Part shown: positions 34,031 through 46,376 of the stretch, piece after piece
Position numbering within the stretch: the stretch's first letter is position 1
Layout of the letters: each line of letters begins with the position of its first letter
Program-made: the position numbers and the translations under genes
Source: Gongronella butleri
Taxonomy: Eukaryota; Mucoromycota; Mucoromycetes; Mucorales; Cunninghamellaceae
Direction: 5' to 3'
Length of the DNA: 64,000 nucleotides
Assembly (NCBI GenBank): GCA_025201375.1
Contig: JAIWZP010000006.1
Location: 372,001 to 436,000 of the forward strand
Notes under the pieces: generated by a model
What the model was told of the DNA's origin: nothing
Seen by the model: only the letters and a program-made list of their open reading frames with translations
Databases searched by the model: none

Positions 34031-34785
34031 TTTGGGATACCCTATTTACTCCACGATCAACCAGCGGAAGACATACTTGCAGGCCAAAATGATTGACAAG
34101 ATGGGCACTCATGCAAACATTCTACGATCATGAGGATTGTCCATCCGAGGAGCAAGCTTGGCAGCGAATGCACTACTGTACTACTATCGACACTATGGCA
34201 CGTCCTACGCGTAACCCCCCTAACTCAAGCGGAAGCCACCAAGATTCGAGCACACATACGAAAGCTAGTGGTCAACTTCTGGCCATTCCCCGCCTGGGAG
34301 AAGCTACAGTATGCTTGCCAAAGAGTCATGGCGGACTAGGACTGATCGACCCGTACCTGCAACAACACCTGGCGCTACAATGGCAGTGGATCCGAATATA
34401 CAACGAGGAACCGGACCATTTGGTACGACAGATCATCGACCTGGCCATTCGAACCAAAACACCACACCGTGACTTGACTTGAACGATCTTGCCAACGACC
34501 CAGCATGCAGAGTTCCTGGGGCCCCAAAAGTGAACCTGCTGGCCAAAATCATACGTGACATCCCGACTTGGGCATCTGACGACCGAGCCACTGTGGTAAT
34601 CAACGTGCGAAAACCCATCGAATACCTGGAAGCCAAACCCAAAGACATTCGAGCGATCCTCCATCCACATGCTCAATGGAGGATATGGCGCCCGGAGTCC
34701 CGTCCTCCAGCCAAGGAAATGCAGCCGTTCTGGAATACGCCCGCCAAAGTGTGGAAGCTCTTGTTCGCACTTCGGATACCCCATA
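34031..34785 (+). pseudogene. LINE reverse transcriptase, fragment 3
   Basis: Resumes the LINE after the MITE: YPIYSTINQRKTYLQAK, STLWHVLRVTPLTQAEA, KLVVNFWP, GLIDPYLQQHLALQWQWIR and PAKVWKLLFALRIPH. These are the post-RT thumb and connection region. Frameshifts and stops are present. It is cut at a TA by the Tc1 element; the expected zf-RVT end is not found beyond the element. Confidence 0.8.
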
Positions 34786-34991
34786 CCGTGGCTCTCAAAA
34801 GTGATCCAAATTTTGGAAATCTCACACAAATGTTATATGTTCTCATTCAATAATGATCGGATAAAAACAGTATTTACACTATTAGATAGCCCTATTTGAA
34901 TTCTATAATGTGTTAAAATTTCAATTTGATATGTTCGATATTGATCGAGCTACAGCGCGTAATAAAATTGGAGTCAATTGGATCACTTTTG
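34786..34991 (+). repeat. Tc1 left terminal inverted repeat
   Basis: 206 bp, pairing with 36210-36415. The motif CAAAAGTGATCCAA occurs near the outer end and again, inverted, at the inner end, so each TIR carries two candidate transposase sites facing each other. Confidence 0.9.
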
Positions 34992-35158
34992 CCGCCCACG
35001 TGCCTGAAATTGCTCCTGCCTGATCGGGGTTTTGGAGCAGGTTGTTTTTTCTTTTTTTTTTTTTTCTTTCTAGGCACACTTTCCTTGTCTTCTTTGTTGG
35101 AGTCACTTTCTACTCTTCATTACCGTCGAATCACTAGCTCATTACCGGCATTCCAGCA

Positions 35159-36178
35159 ATGGGCAAAGTAACTACTGATCAGAGAAACAGCATTCTCAAG
35201 CACGTTCAGGACGGGCTCTCTATCCGCCAAATTATGCGGAAGACTGGTGCTAGCTATGGTGCAGTCCAAAGACTACGCGTTTCCAAACCGTTGGTTGCAA
35301 AAGTGGGGACAATGGGACGTCCAACTCTTCTCAACGATCGCATGAAGAAGTATTGCGTGCGTGCCATCACCAAGTTTGGTCTGGAAAATGCGGTGGAAGT
35401 CAAGAACAAGCTACAGGAGGACCACGGTATTGTTGTCAGTACTCATACTGTTCGTAGAGCACTGCAGGAAGCAGGGCTAGTTGCCTTTGTGAAGCCAAAA
35501 AAACCTCTCATCAGTGAAGTCAACCGAATTCGACGCTTAAACTGGGCTCGCATGCATCAGCACTGGACCATCGAAGACTGGAAACGTGTTATTTGGTCAG
35601 ACGAAGTGAAAATCAACCGGTATGGCTCGGATGGAAAGAACTATGCCTGGAAGCGGCCCCAAGAAAACATTCAACCGCGTCATGTTCAACAAACCGTGAA
35701 GCATGGTGGTGGTAATGTAATGGTTTGGAGCTGCATCACCTGGGAGGGTGTTGGGTATATCACAAAGATAGACACTACGATGGATAAGCACCTCTACTTG
35801 GACATCCTAAAGGAAGATTTGTGGGCGTCTATTCGTGAAAAGGAGTTCGATCCTGCGCGCGTCATATTTCAACAGGATAATGACCCCAAGCATAAGTCAC
35901 ATTTAGTGCAAGACTGGTTGGCGGAACAGCCGTTTACAGTCATGGAGTGGCCCGCGCAGTCTCCTGATCTTAACCCAATTGAAAACATGTGGGCCTTGCT
36001 CAAGCAAAAGCTTTTTCGATACGAGACTGTACCCAAAGGCATGAATGAACTTTGGGAGCGTGTAGTGCACGTCTGGTACAACGACATTCCTAAAGAAATG
36101 GTTCGTAAGTACATTGAGTCCATGCCTGACAGGTGCAAAGCAGTTATTAAGGCGAACGGTCGTTGGACGAAATATTAA
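35159..36178 (+). CDS. Tc1-like transposase (DD34E)
   Basis: 339 aa, a cut-and-paste transposase. The N-terminus is a paired-like helix-turn-helix domain (ILKHVQDGLSIRQIMRKTGA), then a GRP linker (GTMGRPTLL). The DDE domain has WSDEVKINRYGSDGKNYAW, IFQQDNDPKHKSH and WPAQSPDLNPIENMW. The spacing between the second Asp and the Glu is 34 residues, the Tc1 signature. A basic C-terminus follows. No stop or frameshift. Confidence 0.97.
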   Translation: MGKVTTDQRNSILKHVQDGLSIRQIMRKTGASYGAVQRLRVSKPLVAKVGTMGRPTLLNDRMKKYCVRAITKFGLENAVEVKNKLQEDHGIVVSTHTVRRALQEAGLVAFVKPKKPLISEVNRIRRLNWARMHQHWTIEDWKRVIWSDEVKINRYGSDGKNYAWKRPQENIQPRHVQQTVKHGGGNVMVWSCITWEGVGYITKIDTTMDKHLYLDILKEDLWASIREKEFDPARVIFQQDNDPKHKSHLVQDWLAEQPFTVMEWPAQSPDLNPIENMWALLKQKLFRYETVPKGMNELWERVVHVWYNDIPKEMVRKYIESMPDRCKAVIKANGRWTKY

Positions 36179-36209
36179 ATAAAAAAATAAAAAAAAAGTA
36201 GCGACGCGT

Positions 36210-36415
36210 CAAAAGTGATCCAAATAACTCCGATTTTATTACGCGCTGTAGCTCAATCAATATTGAACATATCAAATTGAAATTTTAACACATTATAGAA
36301 TTCAAATAGGGCTATCTAATAGTATAAATAGCGTTTTTATCCGATCATTATTGAATGAGAACAAACAAAATTTGTGTGAGATTCCCAAAATTTGGATCAC
36401 TTTTGAGAGCCACGG
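36210..36415 (-). repeat. Tc1 right terminal inverted repeat
   Basis: 206-bp partner of 34786-34991 with a few mismatches, again bounded by two oppositely oriented copies of CAAAAGTGATCC. Confidence 0.9.
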
Positions 36416-36841
36416 TAAGTCTTAATTGAAAAATAATCCTATTGACTGCGTACATTATTTCTGAGCATACAGTACTTCACTCGCGTGCTATGCGCGTTGT
36501 ATCATATGATACTGCTTTTGGTCTGACCATTGCAAAAAAAGTCACTGCTAAAAATTACCGGTTTTTTTCGGTTTACTGTATCGATTCGGTTTGAAGATTT
36601 ATCATATGAAACCGGTTTGAAAAACGGAAGTACCGACACCGTTGTTAATGGCGAATCGATTCGATTCGATTTCGGTATGAGTGAATCGATAGTATACCCT
36701 AGCAGATGATCTGCAGAAGAGCAGAACATCTACCGTACGTGGTGAAGTTTCGCATGAATTTGCGATTACAGATCAGTAAAAAACGATAAAAATGCGGCGG
36801 AAGATCATGAAATCAAGCTCCGACTTTTATTATAAGCGTAT
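36416..36841. other. AT-rich gap between Tc1 and CAF-1 gene
   Basis: About 425 bp, with repeated ATCGATTCG and CGGTTT motifs (36550-36695) that look like remains of another short repeat. Nothing coding. Confidence 0.45.
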
Positions 36842-39704
36842 TCATTGAATTCGGCGGTACCAATTAGGTTTCTAATAAAACAAAATGAGATTCAACATTG
36901 CAAACGCGTGTGTGTGCGACTTACCGAGTCATTGCCCCGCTTTTCCTTCACAGCCAAGCGTCGGATTTGAGCTTCCAATTGCAGCTTGGGGAAGCTAGAT
37001 AGCGCAGGCGATTGCTTGGCTTCTGAGAGCAATTTGGGCAAGCCATCCGAGCGTCCTTGGAAGATCTTTACCAAAAAAAAAAACGCGTTAATCGCCACCT
37101 TTGTCACAGGCACATGCTTTCTCTCTCACTGTCGTTTTTTTTGTACCATCATTAGCGCGTCTGCATGCGCCGTGGTGAACATTTGCGTCTGTTTTTGCTC
37201 CGTCTGCGAGTCCATCATTGGCGTTTCTTGTTTTGTTCGTTGGAAAGGGTTGATGCCGGTCTGTGAACCTATAATAAAAGTAAGCACCGTTGTTCAAGGC
37301 ACGCGTCTCTCGCACCGATATGCTACCTGAGATGAAGTGAAGGCGGAATGGCCGGAGCGCTTCTTGAGAGCTGCAATTGTTGTATTCAAACAGAGGACCA
37401 ACAACAATGGGTCGAATGGCGGCAATCTAAAAGGATGCAAATCAGAGACGTGATCACAGCACACACACACACAAAAGCGCACACTGCTCGTACCTTGCGA
37501 GATTTGGAACGGACAGTCAGCCGTTGGACCACCTTGGCAATGCCTTCCTCGTCGCCGTCATCCACACCCTCGCCATCCGAGAGGTATCCTTCAGGAACAA
37601 GCCAACCAACCTTGTCGTGCGTAAAAAAAAAAAAAAAAAAAGTCAGCTAAAAAGGTAAAATGGAGGGGGGGATCACTTACGTCCTCAGGATCGCCGGTTT
37701 CCGCAATATCCTCATCGTCCTCATCTCCGCTGCGAATATCCTCGCCCTCTCCTTCGGGTTCCCACTCGGCCTCGCTGTCGTGATCGTAATTGACCATCTC
37801 ATTGTCCATTGTAAATGGATTCTTTGCCGAGATGGTCGTGCTCTGCTTGTTCCACGTGCCTATGATATGAAATTCAAAGTGTCTAGTCAAATCGTGGCGC
37901 AAAATAGGGGAGGCATTTACCATAATAAGCTGGTCGGACATCTTCTGTGAATTGAAGCAACTTCATCGTCAATGCGTTGCCTTGGCACGCCGCATCAAGG
38001 TCATGCGTGGTTGTAAACAGCTCCCGCAGATTGACGTGCTTGCTTTGTCGACGTGGACGCGTCAATTCGGGTTTCGTTTGCTGCAGATGCGCAAGATACG
38101 ACTGTCGCAAGTCACCTGACACTAAAACAAAAGTCAAAATCCAGGGACAAACCAAAAAGAAGCGTGCATACCTGTCGGCATTGAGATGATATTGTGCAGA
38201 GGCGAAAAGGAGGTTGCAAATTCTTCACGATCTACATGAATTGGCGTGTGGGCATTAAGCTGGACGTGGTCCTTGACGAAAAACGGCGGGAACATGGACA
38301 TGGATGGCATAAATTCTATGTTTTCATGTAAGGAACGACGTGTTTCTATATGTTTTTTTTCTTTTTTTTACCTTGTTGAGATTGACTGGTGGTATATTTG
38401 TTCTCAGTTTGCTTGAACAGAGATGTCAATCGCAATTGGGACTAAAAAAAGACGGGATTAGACAACAGGTCCATCATTGCTGTCGCGTTTGTTTACCTGT
38501 TCCTTGCGCTTGCGCTCTTCCTCACGCTTTTTCTTGTCTTGCTCGCGCTTGCGTTTTTCTTCTTCTTTCTTGGCACGCTCGGTCTCCTGTAAAAAACGCG
38601 CATTAGCGGGTGCGTCACACGGCAACAAGCTTCAAATACCTTCTTTTTTTGCTTTTCTTGCTCAGCAGCAACTTCTTCGGGCGACTTGATCTTAATTGTG
38701 TGTTCTTCCACTTGTGGCTGTGTTTTTCGTTGGCGTGGAGGAGTGACCAAATAATGCTGCTGTTCAGGCGATAGTGATCCGAACAATTGTACAATAGAAA
38801 GAGACATCTACGAGAGAAAAAAGGGACACGCGTCAGAAGGAGGGGTCTGGTCCGCAGCAATTTTTTTTTTTTTTTTTTACCGCGATACGTTCATTTCGGC
38901 GCATTGAGACAAGCTGTTGGAAATCCAGTGGGGTACGTGCCAAATCGTTGCTTTCCCAGCGCGAGATGGACAAATGCTTCAATAAAAAGGTGATTAAGAA
39001 GTGCGGATGGACGATTTTTTTGGTAGATTCACTTACCAAAGGGAATGTGCTGACAGGCGTGGGCGCCTGACCGTCCGGGTTGCGCAATTCCAGGCCGTAT
39101 CGTGTAAATGTTGCAATTGAACGCACTCTTTCTTCAATTGCCTCGTTAAACGCGTGTGCCACTAATAAAAAAATAAAGCGCGTCAGTGAAATCGAAACAG
39201 CCCCCCTTCGCGTTACCTTGCTCGTCACGATTAAAAGGAGAGAGCAATTCATTCAATCGATGCACCAAAGCTTGTATAGATTCGTCACTGAGCAAAGAAT
39301 TAGCACAATTGCAATTGATATTTGAGTGTAGCGCGCGTACCTGTCTTGAATAAGCATGGCCAGGATGGGTAAGAACGATTCTGGCACGAGAGCTTGTTCA
39401 TTGTCTCCTTTTGCCACGCGTGGCTCTATTTTTTGGCGCAAATCCCGATAATCCATGATGGCTGCAAGACGCGAAATGAGTCTCTCTTTCTGCCCTCCTT
39501 GTTTTTGCTTCTATGCCAGCCTTGTTCGTTGATTTCTTACCTTTGGCAGCATCTGGGTGACACTCGGGGCGCAGCTTGGGTTGACTAAAGTGCAGTCTCC
39601 CGTCTTTGATATAACGATCGTCCTAAAAAATAGCAAGAACAGAAGAAGGATCAGCCTCATAATAATAAGATTTGCTTGATTCACAATAGTACCACTTGAA
39701 ACAT
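36842..39704 (-). CDS. RLF2: Chromatin assembly factor 1 large subunit (p150/Cac1)
   Basis: The CAF-1 subunit that binds PCNA and deposits H3-H4 behind the replication fork. Many short exons; the start MFQV is a 12-nt first exon. A basic/acidic KER-like helix (ERAKKEEEKRKREQDKKK, then EEERKRKEQ) is followed by a PIP-box-like QLRLTSLF. The conserved core reads KLLQFTEDVRPAYYGTWNKQ and NPFTMDNEMVNYDHDSEAEW, then the acidic stretch and GWLVPEGYLSDGE. The C-terminal helix AQIRRLAVKEKRG fits the winged-helix end, closing with WYRRIQ. The order matches CHAF1A, although the N-terminal 250 residues are not familiar. Confidence 0.92.
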
Positions 39705-39913
39705 GGTGAATGGAGGAAGAAAAAAAAAAAAAAAAAAAAAAAAACAAAAACTCAACGCGGTTTCGAATCGTATTTTTTTTTTCTTTTGTGAGCGCGTCGG
39801 GGTTTGTCCATTCAGCGATACTGTAAAAGCGGCGCAAAAAAAAAAAAAAAAAAAGAGAGACCGGGCTGGGTTTGGCGCGACCCTGCACTTTTTATTCTTT
39901 TCTCTGTCTTGCA
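39705..39913. promoter_or_regulatory. Divergent promoter CAF-1 / GCN2
   Basis: 209 bp shared by two divergent starts. It contains an A25 run (39720-39744), a T10 run and a second A run (39837-39854). Such poly(dA:dT) tracts exclude nucleosomes. Confidence 0.6.
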
Positions 39914-42900
39914 ATGGATCTCGAGGAGCTGCAAGAAATACAACAGACGGAAATAGAGGCCCTTCAGGCCATTTTCATGGAAGACTACGAGGTCGTCACC
40001 AATAATCCATGGAAAGTAAGTGCAAAGCACGTACGAGACGGCAACAAGTATTGAATTTTTACGCTTTGTAGGTTGCCCAGCCTAATCCCGAGTTCCTCTT
40101 GCACCTTTATCCCCATGGCTGTGAGCCTGAGGAAGCACATGTTCACGTCGACCTGAAATTCATGTAAAAAATGCTTGTGTTTTTAATATTTAACAAAAAT
40201 TGAGCTCGTTTTTGCATTTTAGGTTCCCCAAAACGTATCCCAATATACCTCCGGAAATCAAAGTGCAGCATTCGCATGGCCTGCTGCCGAAAACAGTGCA
40301 AGATTTAGCCCTGACGCTCACGAATTCGTCCAAAGAGATGATTGGCCGTGAAATGGTATATGATCTGGCCGATCTCACGCGCGCATACCTGGCAAATCAT
40401 AATATTCCACCAAGCAAAATGAGCTTTCACGAGCAAATGGTCCAGCGAATGGAAAAGGATCTTCAGGTACGGACGCGAAACGAAAAAAACCAAGGTAATT
40501 CATAATCTCATTTAGGAGGAACGCGAGCGCGCCATCCAAGAACAGGCGCGCAAAGCCGAACAAGAGGAAGCCGAGCTTCGCGTGCAATCCGAAGCAATGA
40601 ATCGCAAGATCATGCAGGAATTGGAGCGAAAACAAGAGCAAGCAAAGGCCACGCAGCAGCGGCGAGAGCAATTTGGCTACGACAATGTTTACTCCCAGTT
40701 GATTGACGACGATAACAACAATGACGTACATCCTGTTGACGACATCACGGTCAAATCAATCACGTTTGACAATCTTATCACCACACCGGTGCAAAAAGAT
40801 GACGACGCGCCGTACCCAAAGGTAATTCGTCGAACAAACAGCTGGTTTTTGATTAGCATGTTGACTCTCTTTTTAGCGAATCTGCTTCAACACGGTGTGC
40901 CTGGGGCCCTGTATTGGGCAAGGAACCATTGGTGCCGTGTATTCCGCGCAACCGATTGGATTTAAAGTTGTTGGTGATTTTGATGATTCCGAGGACGCCG
41001 GTGCTCTGCGACTGCCCTGTCTTGTGGCTATTAAACGAATCAACATCAACTCGCCGTATTATAACACCCAGGCGGGCAAGAGAAAGGTAAAAAGCTCGGG
41101 AAAAATCACACATTTGGAGAAAAGGCACTCATTTTTTTATAAAGTTGCAAGAAGTAGAGCGTGAATTGGAACGCCTACGGTCTCTGCAGCATCCTCACAT
41201 TGTGTCCGTTTACGATACCAAGCTCGAGCGTAGCAAGATCGATCAAGATGCTTGGGTGATGGATGTTTTGCTTGAATACGAGCCCAATGGCTGTCTTTTT
41301 GATCTACTGCGGAACTGTGGCCGTGGCATTCATCTTAATACGGCGCGCAAATATATGAAACAGATTTTATGGGCTGTCAATCACATCCATTTAAGTGGAT
41401 TTGTTTGCAAAGGTAAACAAAAAGTCCCTTGACTGAATCCATATGCTCATTCCTTGTTGTTAGACATCAACACTCGTAATATATTTTTCACCAAGAACAA
41501 CAATGTCAAGTTGGCAGACATCAGCTACGAAAAGCGATTGCTTGGTAAAGGAGGGCAAAAAAAAAAAAACGAAAAACGCGACGCGTGCGGCTCATTAATA
41601 TTTCAAACCCAGATCTTGACAAGTCAAACCCGTTGGAGGACGACCATGGCCGAGCGAGCGACCCATTGTTTGATCAACAGTCTGCTACATGGATTTCTCC
41701 AGAGATCAAAGATCGTCCTGGTGTGTACGGGCGAAAAAACGATATTTGGTGTCTCGGTGTTGCCTTTTTGGAGATGATCTGGGGCGTGGAGCTGACCAAC
41801 GAATTTGGCGATCACCAAGCATTTTTCCGGTCCGTTGCGACCGAATTCCCGGCTGCAGTGATCACTTTTGCGAAGCGAATGCTGGAAAATGAGCCAAAGC
41901 GGCGATCCACTGCCATTGACTTGCTCAGTGATCCGTTTTTTGATGCGGACGCGCTGAGCGAGCCAATTGTACAATCTACGGAAGATCATGCGTCCAAGAG
42001 CATCACCGGTGAGTCATCAAGATTGATCAAGAATCCCAGAGTTGTTGCTGAGGGGGACGGTAGCAATCCCGAGGAATTACAGCACATTGGCCGAGGCGCT
42101 TTGTTGCCGCGCATCACTTCGCGTGAACCGGGGTTGTTTTCCGAGCTCGACCAATATACCGCCGCGAATGCTCAAGGAAACGATCAAAGCATCTATCCGT
42201 CTAATGCGACTGCGCCAAAATCGCTACCAATGGCTGGCTCTGGCTCCCTGTCGCGCTACAAGAATGATTTTGAGGAGATTGAGTTCCTTGGCAAGGGTGG
42301 ATTCGGCGAGGTGGTCAAGTGCCGCAACCGTTTGGATGGCCGCCTTTATGCCATCAAGAAAATTCGTCTGGATCCAGAGGACGGCGAGGGTGTCAAGAAG
42401 ATTTTGCGCGAGGTGCAAACACTGTCGCGTCTACATCACCAGTATGTGGTGCGCTATTATGCTACTTGGTTTGAAGATGGCAATGGCACGTCATGGAAGG
42501 ATAGCGACGACGAGGAAGCCGACGATTACACGGACGATGAGACAGGGATCGACTCTGACGAGGATGGCGACGTCAGCGTGTTGCAGCATCGATACGACTT
42601 TATATCCATGGATCATTCTCAAAGCCGGAGCTACTCGGCCATTCAATTCGAACACAATGACAACGACGATGACGACGACGATGATGACGATGATGACGAC
42701 AATGCGAGCGAGCATGACTCGGATACATCCGACTCGTCGTCGACCAATTTCATTGCATTTGTACGACCATCAAGCGACTGCACGAGTAGCGCGAATACGA
42801 TGGACACAACCAGCACCAAAACGCAAAAGACGGCACAAAGACGTCATCGACCATCGAAAGCGGCACCCAAGGAGTCAAGTGCATTGGCTGCACAAAAGCC

Positions 42901-45900
42901 CACGCGCGTCTTGTATATCCAAATGGAATATTGCGAAAAAAAGACGCTTCGCGACATCATCGACGAAAAATTAGACGAGCAAGAAATATGGCGCTTGTTT
43001 CGACAAATTTTGGAAGGATTGGTGCATATTCATTCGCAAGGCATGATTCATCGCGACCTCAAGCCGTCCAACATTTTCTTGGACTCCAATAATGACATCA
43101 AGATTGGCGATTTCGGCTTGGCAACCACAAGTCAAACAATGGCTGATGTTGTTCAGAATCTCATGCGCCCGGCTCAATTGATGCATGCAGCAGAGAAGCT
43201 CTCAATCCAGCCCAGTGGCGACGTCACTCCAGGCTATATTGGCAATAGCATTGACGAAAGCATGACAACCGGCGTTGGAACCACGTTTTACGTGTCGCCT
43301 GAGGTTTTGCCAGACCCTGTCACGGGCGCAACATCCGGAATGCGCTATAATCAAAAAGTCGACATGTATTCCTTGGGCATCATCTTTTTTGAAATGTGCT
43401 ATCCTGTTACAACCGGCATGCAGCGCGTCATTGTAAGGCAGCAGAACGCAATTGACTGTGAATTCCGATGGCAAACTCATGCAATTTACATTTAGGTGCT
43501 AAACGAGCTACGAAACGGGATCTTACCAGATGATTTCCCAAAGAATTTTGTGAATCAGGCATCTGTCATTCGACTTCTTACATCCTCTCAACCAAAGGAC
43601 AGGCCAAACAGCTTTGAATTGCTGCGCAGCGATCTGTTGCCTCCCAAACTGGAAGATGAATATATCAATGAATGCGTTCGAACAATTGGTATGAAAAAAA
43701 AAGAAAACCACGGAATGTTATCAAAATTTAAAACGCATTTTCTCATCAATTAGCCAATCCAAATACCCCATATTACGACAAGTTGATGTTTGCCATGTTT
43801 TCGCAATCCTCTGATCAGCACAAGGATTTTACATACGACTATCAATCGGTAATGGCGGCATTTTTTTTTTTTTTTTTTGGAAGTATCAACATATTCATTT
43901 TTTTTTTCTTCAGCAAGTTGAAATCCAGTTTGATCCGTTTTCCCACATTTTTTACGACCGCATCAGGGACCATATGACCAAGGTTTTCCGTCGGCATGGT
44001 GCGATTGATGTCTCGGTCCCCCTGCTTATACCCAAAAATGACCTCTACGAATGGAATTGGAAGAGCCCTGTCTATATCATGGATTCTCAAGGTTCTCTCA
44101 ATCAGCTCCCATTTGATCAGACGGTGCCCTTTGCTCGCTACATCTCGCGTAAAAAAGGATTCCCAGAGCTCAAGCGATTCACATTTGAGCCCGTGTATCG
44201 CGAAAGTTCGTCCGGTGGTCAGCCTGAAACGGTGCTCGAGGCCGACTTTGACATTGTTCATCACGACACGGCATCCATGGTGCCCGATGCTGAGGTGCTC
44301 AAGGTGGTAGAAGAGGTGTTGGAGGAGCTGCCTCCCTACAAACGCGGCGGATTCCACTTTATGATCAACAATGCCAGTATCACCGACATCATTCTTGAGC
44401 ATTGCGGAGTGCCCGCCGATGTGTACAAGGGAGTGCTGGTCGCTCTATCAAGTTTGGGCCGGGGCACGTCCTTTGCAACGATTCGCAATGTGCTAAAGCT
44501 CAAGTTCCATTTGCAACGAAGCGTTTTGGATGAGCTCTCGCTCTTCAATTTGCAAGGTAATGTGGCAATGCATGGCACCGAGATGAATGGCATAAATTGA
44601 CTAGCAATCCCGATAGGCGAATTGGATACCATCACCAAAAAAGTGGAAAATTTGCTTTCTGGAAGTGGAAAATCTCAATATCGCGAGTGTATCAACGAAT
44701 TGCGCACGCTTCTCAACGTGACCAAAAGCATTGGCATACACCACAAGATCATCTTCCATCCATTGCTTGCGTACGTCATTTTTATTATTTTTTACAAAAG
44801 AAAATGACTTACTATAATTCTTTTTTCAGATACAATAATCATTTCTACAAGCATGGTCTAGTATTTGAAGCAGTGGCAGATGCTGGGGATACAAGAAAAA
44901 AAGAGGTGCTTGCTGTTGGCGGCAGGTAACATCCAGCTATTGTACCAGGAAAAAAAAATAGTACTCAATTGAATGTTAGATACGACACTCTTGTTCAACA
45001 CTTTGCGCATCCCAACGCGACGGCTAATCGCAAACTGCGTGCCGTTGGCGTGAATATCGCCGTGCAAAAGCTCATCCGCCATCTGGACATGTATCAATCT
45101 GAGCAAATCAAACACCTGCTGAAGGCCAAGAATGACAAATTGCGGAGCTTCGGGCTGTGGGCACCCAAAAAGGTACTTCAAAAAAAGCATGTAAAAAGAT
45201 TGGCAAGTGATGTTAAAAATTGTACTAGGTTGACGTGTACATTGCAAGTTTTGGCAAAATGTTATTGCAAGAGCGACTGGAGCTGGCGCGCGACTTGTGG
45301 AGCCATGGAATCCGGGCTGATTTCCAGTACGACGACACCACTGCCTTCACGCCCGAGGATCTGGCGCATCTGTGCCGCAAAACAAGTATCAATTGGCTCG
45401 TCATTGTCAAACAACAGAAAGCTAATATGGATCCCGGCAGATCCAGTCATCCGACAATGGCAACAGCTGATCATGCAATGGTCAAGGTCAAGGATGTGCT
45501 GCGCAAGACCGAAACCGAGGTTCCAAGGCACGAACTTGGCATTTGGCTGACATCAGAGATCAATGAGCAAGCACGTGTGGACATGAACTATATGTCGGGC
45601 AAAGCGTCAAGAAACAAACACGATTTGAAAGGAAAAGATGCATTTTCATTCCAAGACACGCTTCAAGATTATCACCACAGTCTGGATCTGACAAAAGGCG
45701 AAGCCATGGAGAAAGTTGGGAAATCGTTTGACGTACAAGTCGTTTATGCAGAAGAACGTGGCAAAGCCAGGACCAAAATGAAGCAAAAGAGGAAGACCGT
45801 GTTGATAGACAAGGGTAAGTTTGATTTAGACAATCTAGGACATGGCTTAACAATCATTACAATCAAAAAACACACTTTTGCAGCGATCCATCGACTTTCA

Positions 45901-46167
45901 CCGCTTGTGGAAAGTCTGACAAACGGCGATGTTCAAGTCATTGCATGCGATTTGCCTCGAGATCTCGTGCGGTGCATGAACGAGTATGCTTTTTGGACTG
46001 ACGATGGCTTCAAACGGACCCTTGACCGCGCTGACGTTGGCCAGCAACGGGATACACTGATCCGTGTGCGTGACGCCATGAAAAAACTAATTGGCGCCAA
46101 ATATCCTTGCATTTGGCTTTATAGTCATCGGGATGACTTTGCCGTGCTATGCGATGTTACTTACTGA
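39914..46167 (+). CDS. GCN2: GCN2 eIF2alpha kinase
   Basis: Full-length amino-acid starvation kinase, 1788 aa in 16 exons whose lengths sum to an open frame. Domains in order: RWD ([17 protein letters not shown].. [12 protein letters not shown], binds Gcn1), charged helix, pseudokinase (HIVSVYD.., with INTRNIFF replacing the catalytic HRDLK), true kinase ([54 protein letters not shown]), HisRS-like domain ([15 protein letters not shown].., [12 protein letters not shown]) and C-terminal dimer/ribosome-binding domain. The kinase insert holds a long Asp run (near 42656-42705). The stop is followed at once by AATAAA (46170-46175). Confidence 0.98.
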
Positions 46168-46376
46168 ATAATAAACTTTTCCTATTTTTCTATTTTTAAC
46201 GGCATAAACATTCTGAGTTTCTGACATGATGCCAAAAAAAAAAAAAAACTGCCTGGATCGCTGTATGATAATGTTGTGCTTTTGCACACAACTACCGGTA
46301 TGATATCATAGGGATAAGACGGAAAAGTTACAGTCTGAAAAGCCACTGCGATTACAATATCTGATGATTTTGGTAT

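Larger units (their letters stand above)
34786..36415 (+). mobile_element. Intact Tc1-type transposon, 1630 bp
   Basis: Starts CCGTGGCTCTCAAAAGTG and ends with the inverse; both ends abut TA (34784-34785 and 36416-36417), the Tc1/mariner target duplication. Terminal inverted repeats are 206 bp each. One uninterrupted transposase gene lies between them. Intact frame and similar TIRs suggest a young, possibly active copy. Confidence 0.95.
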
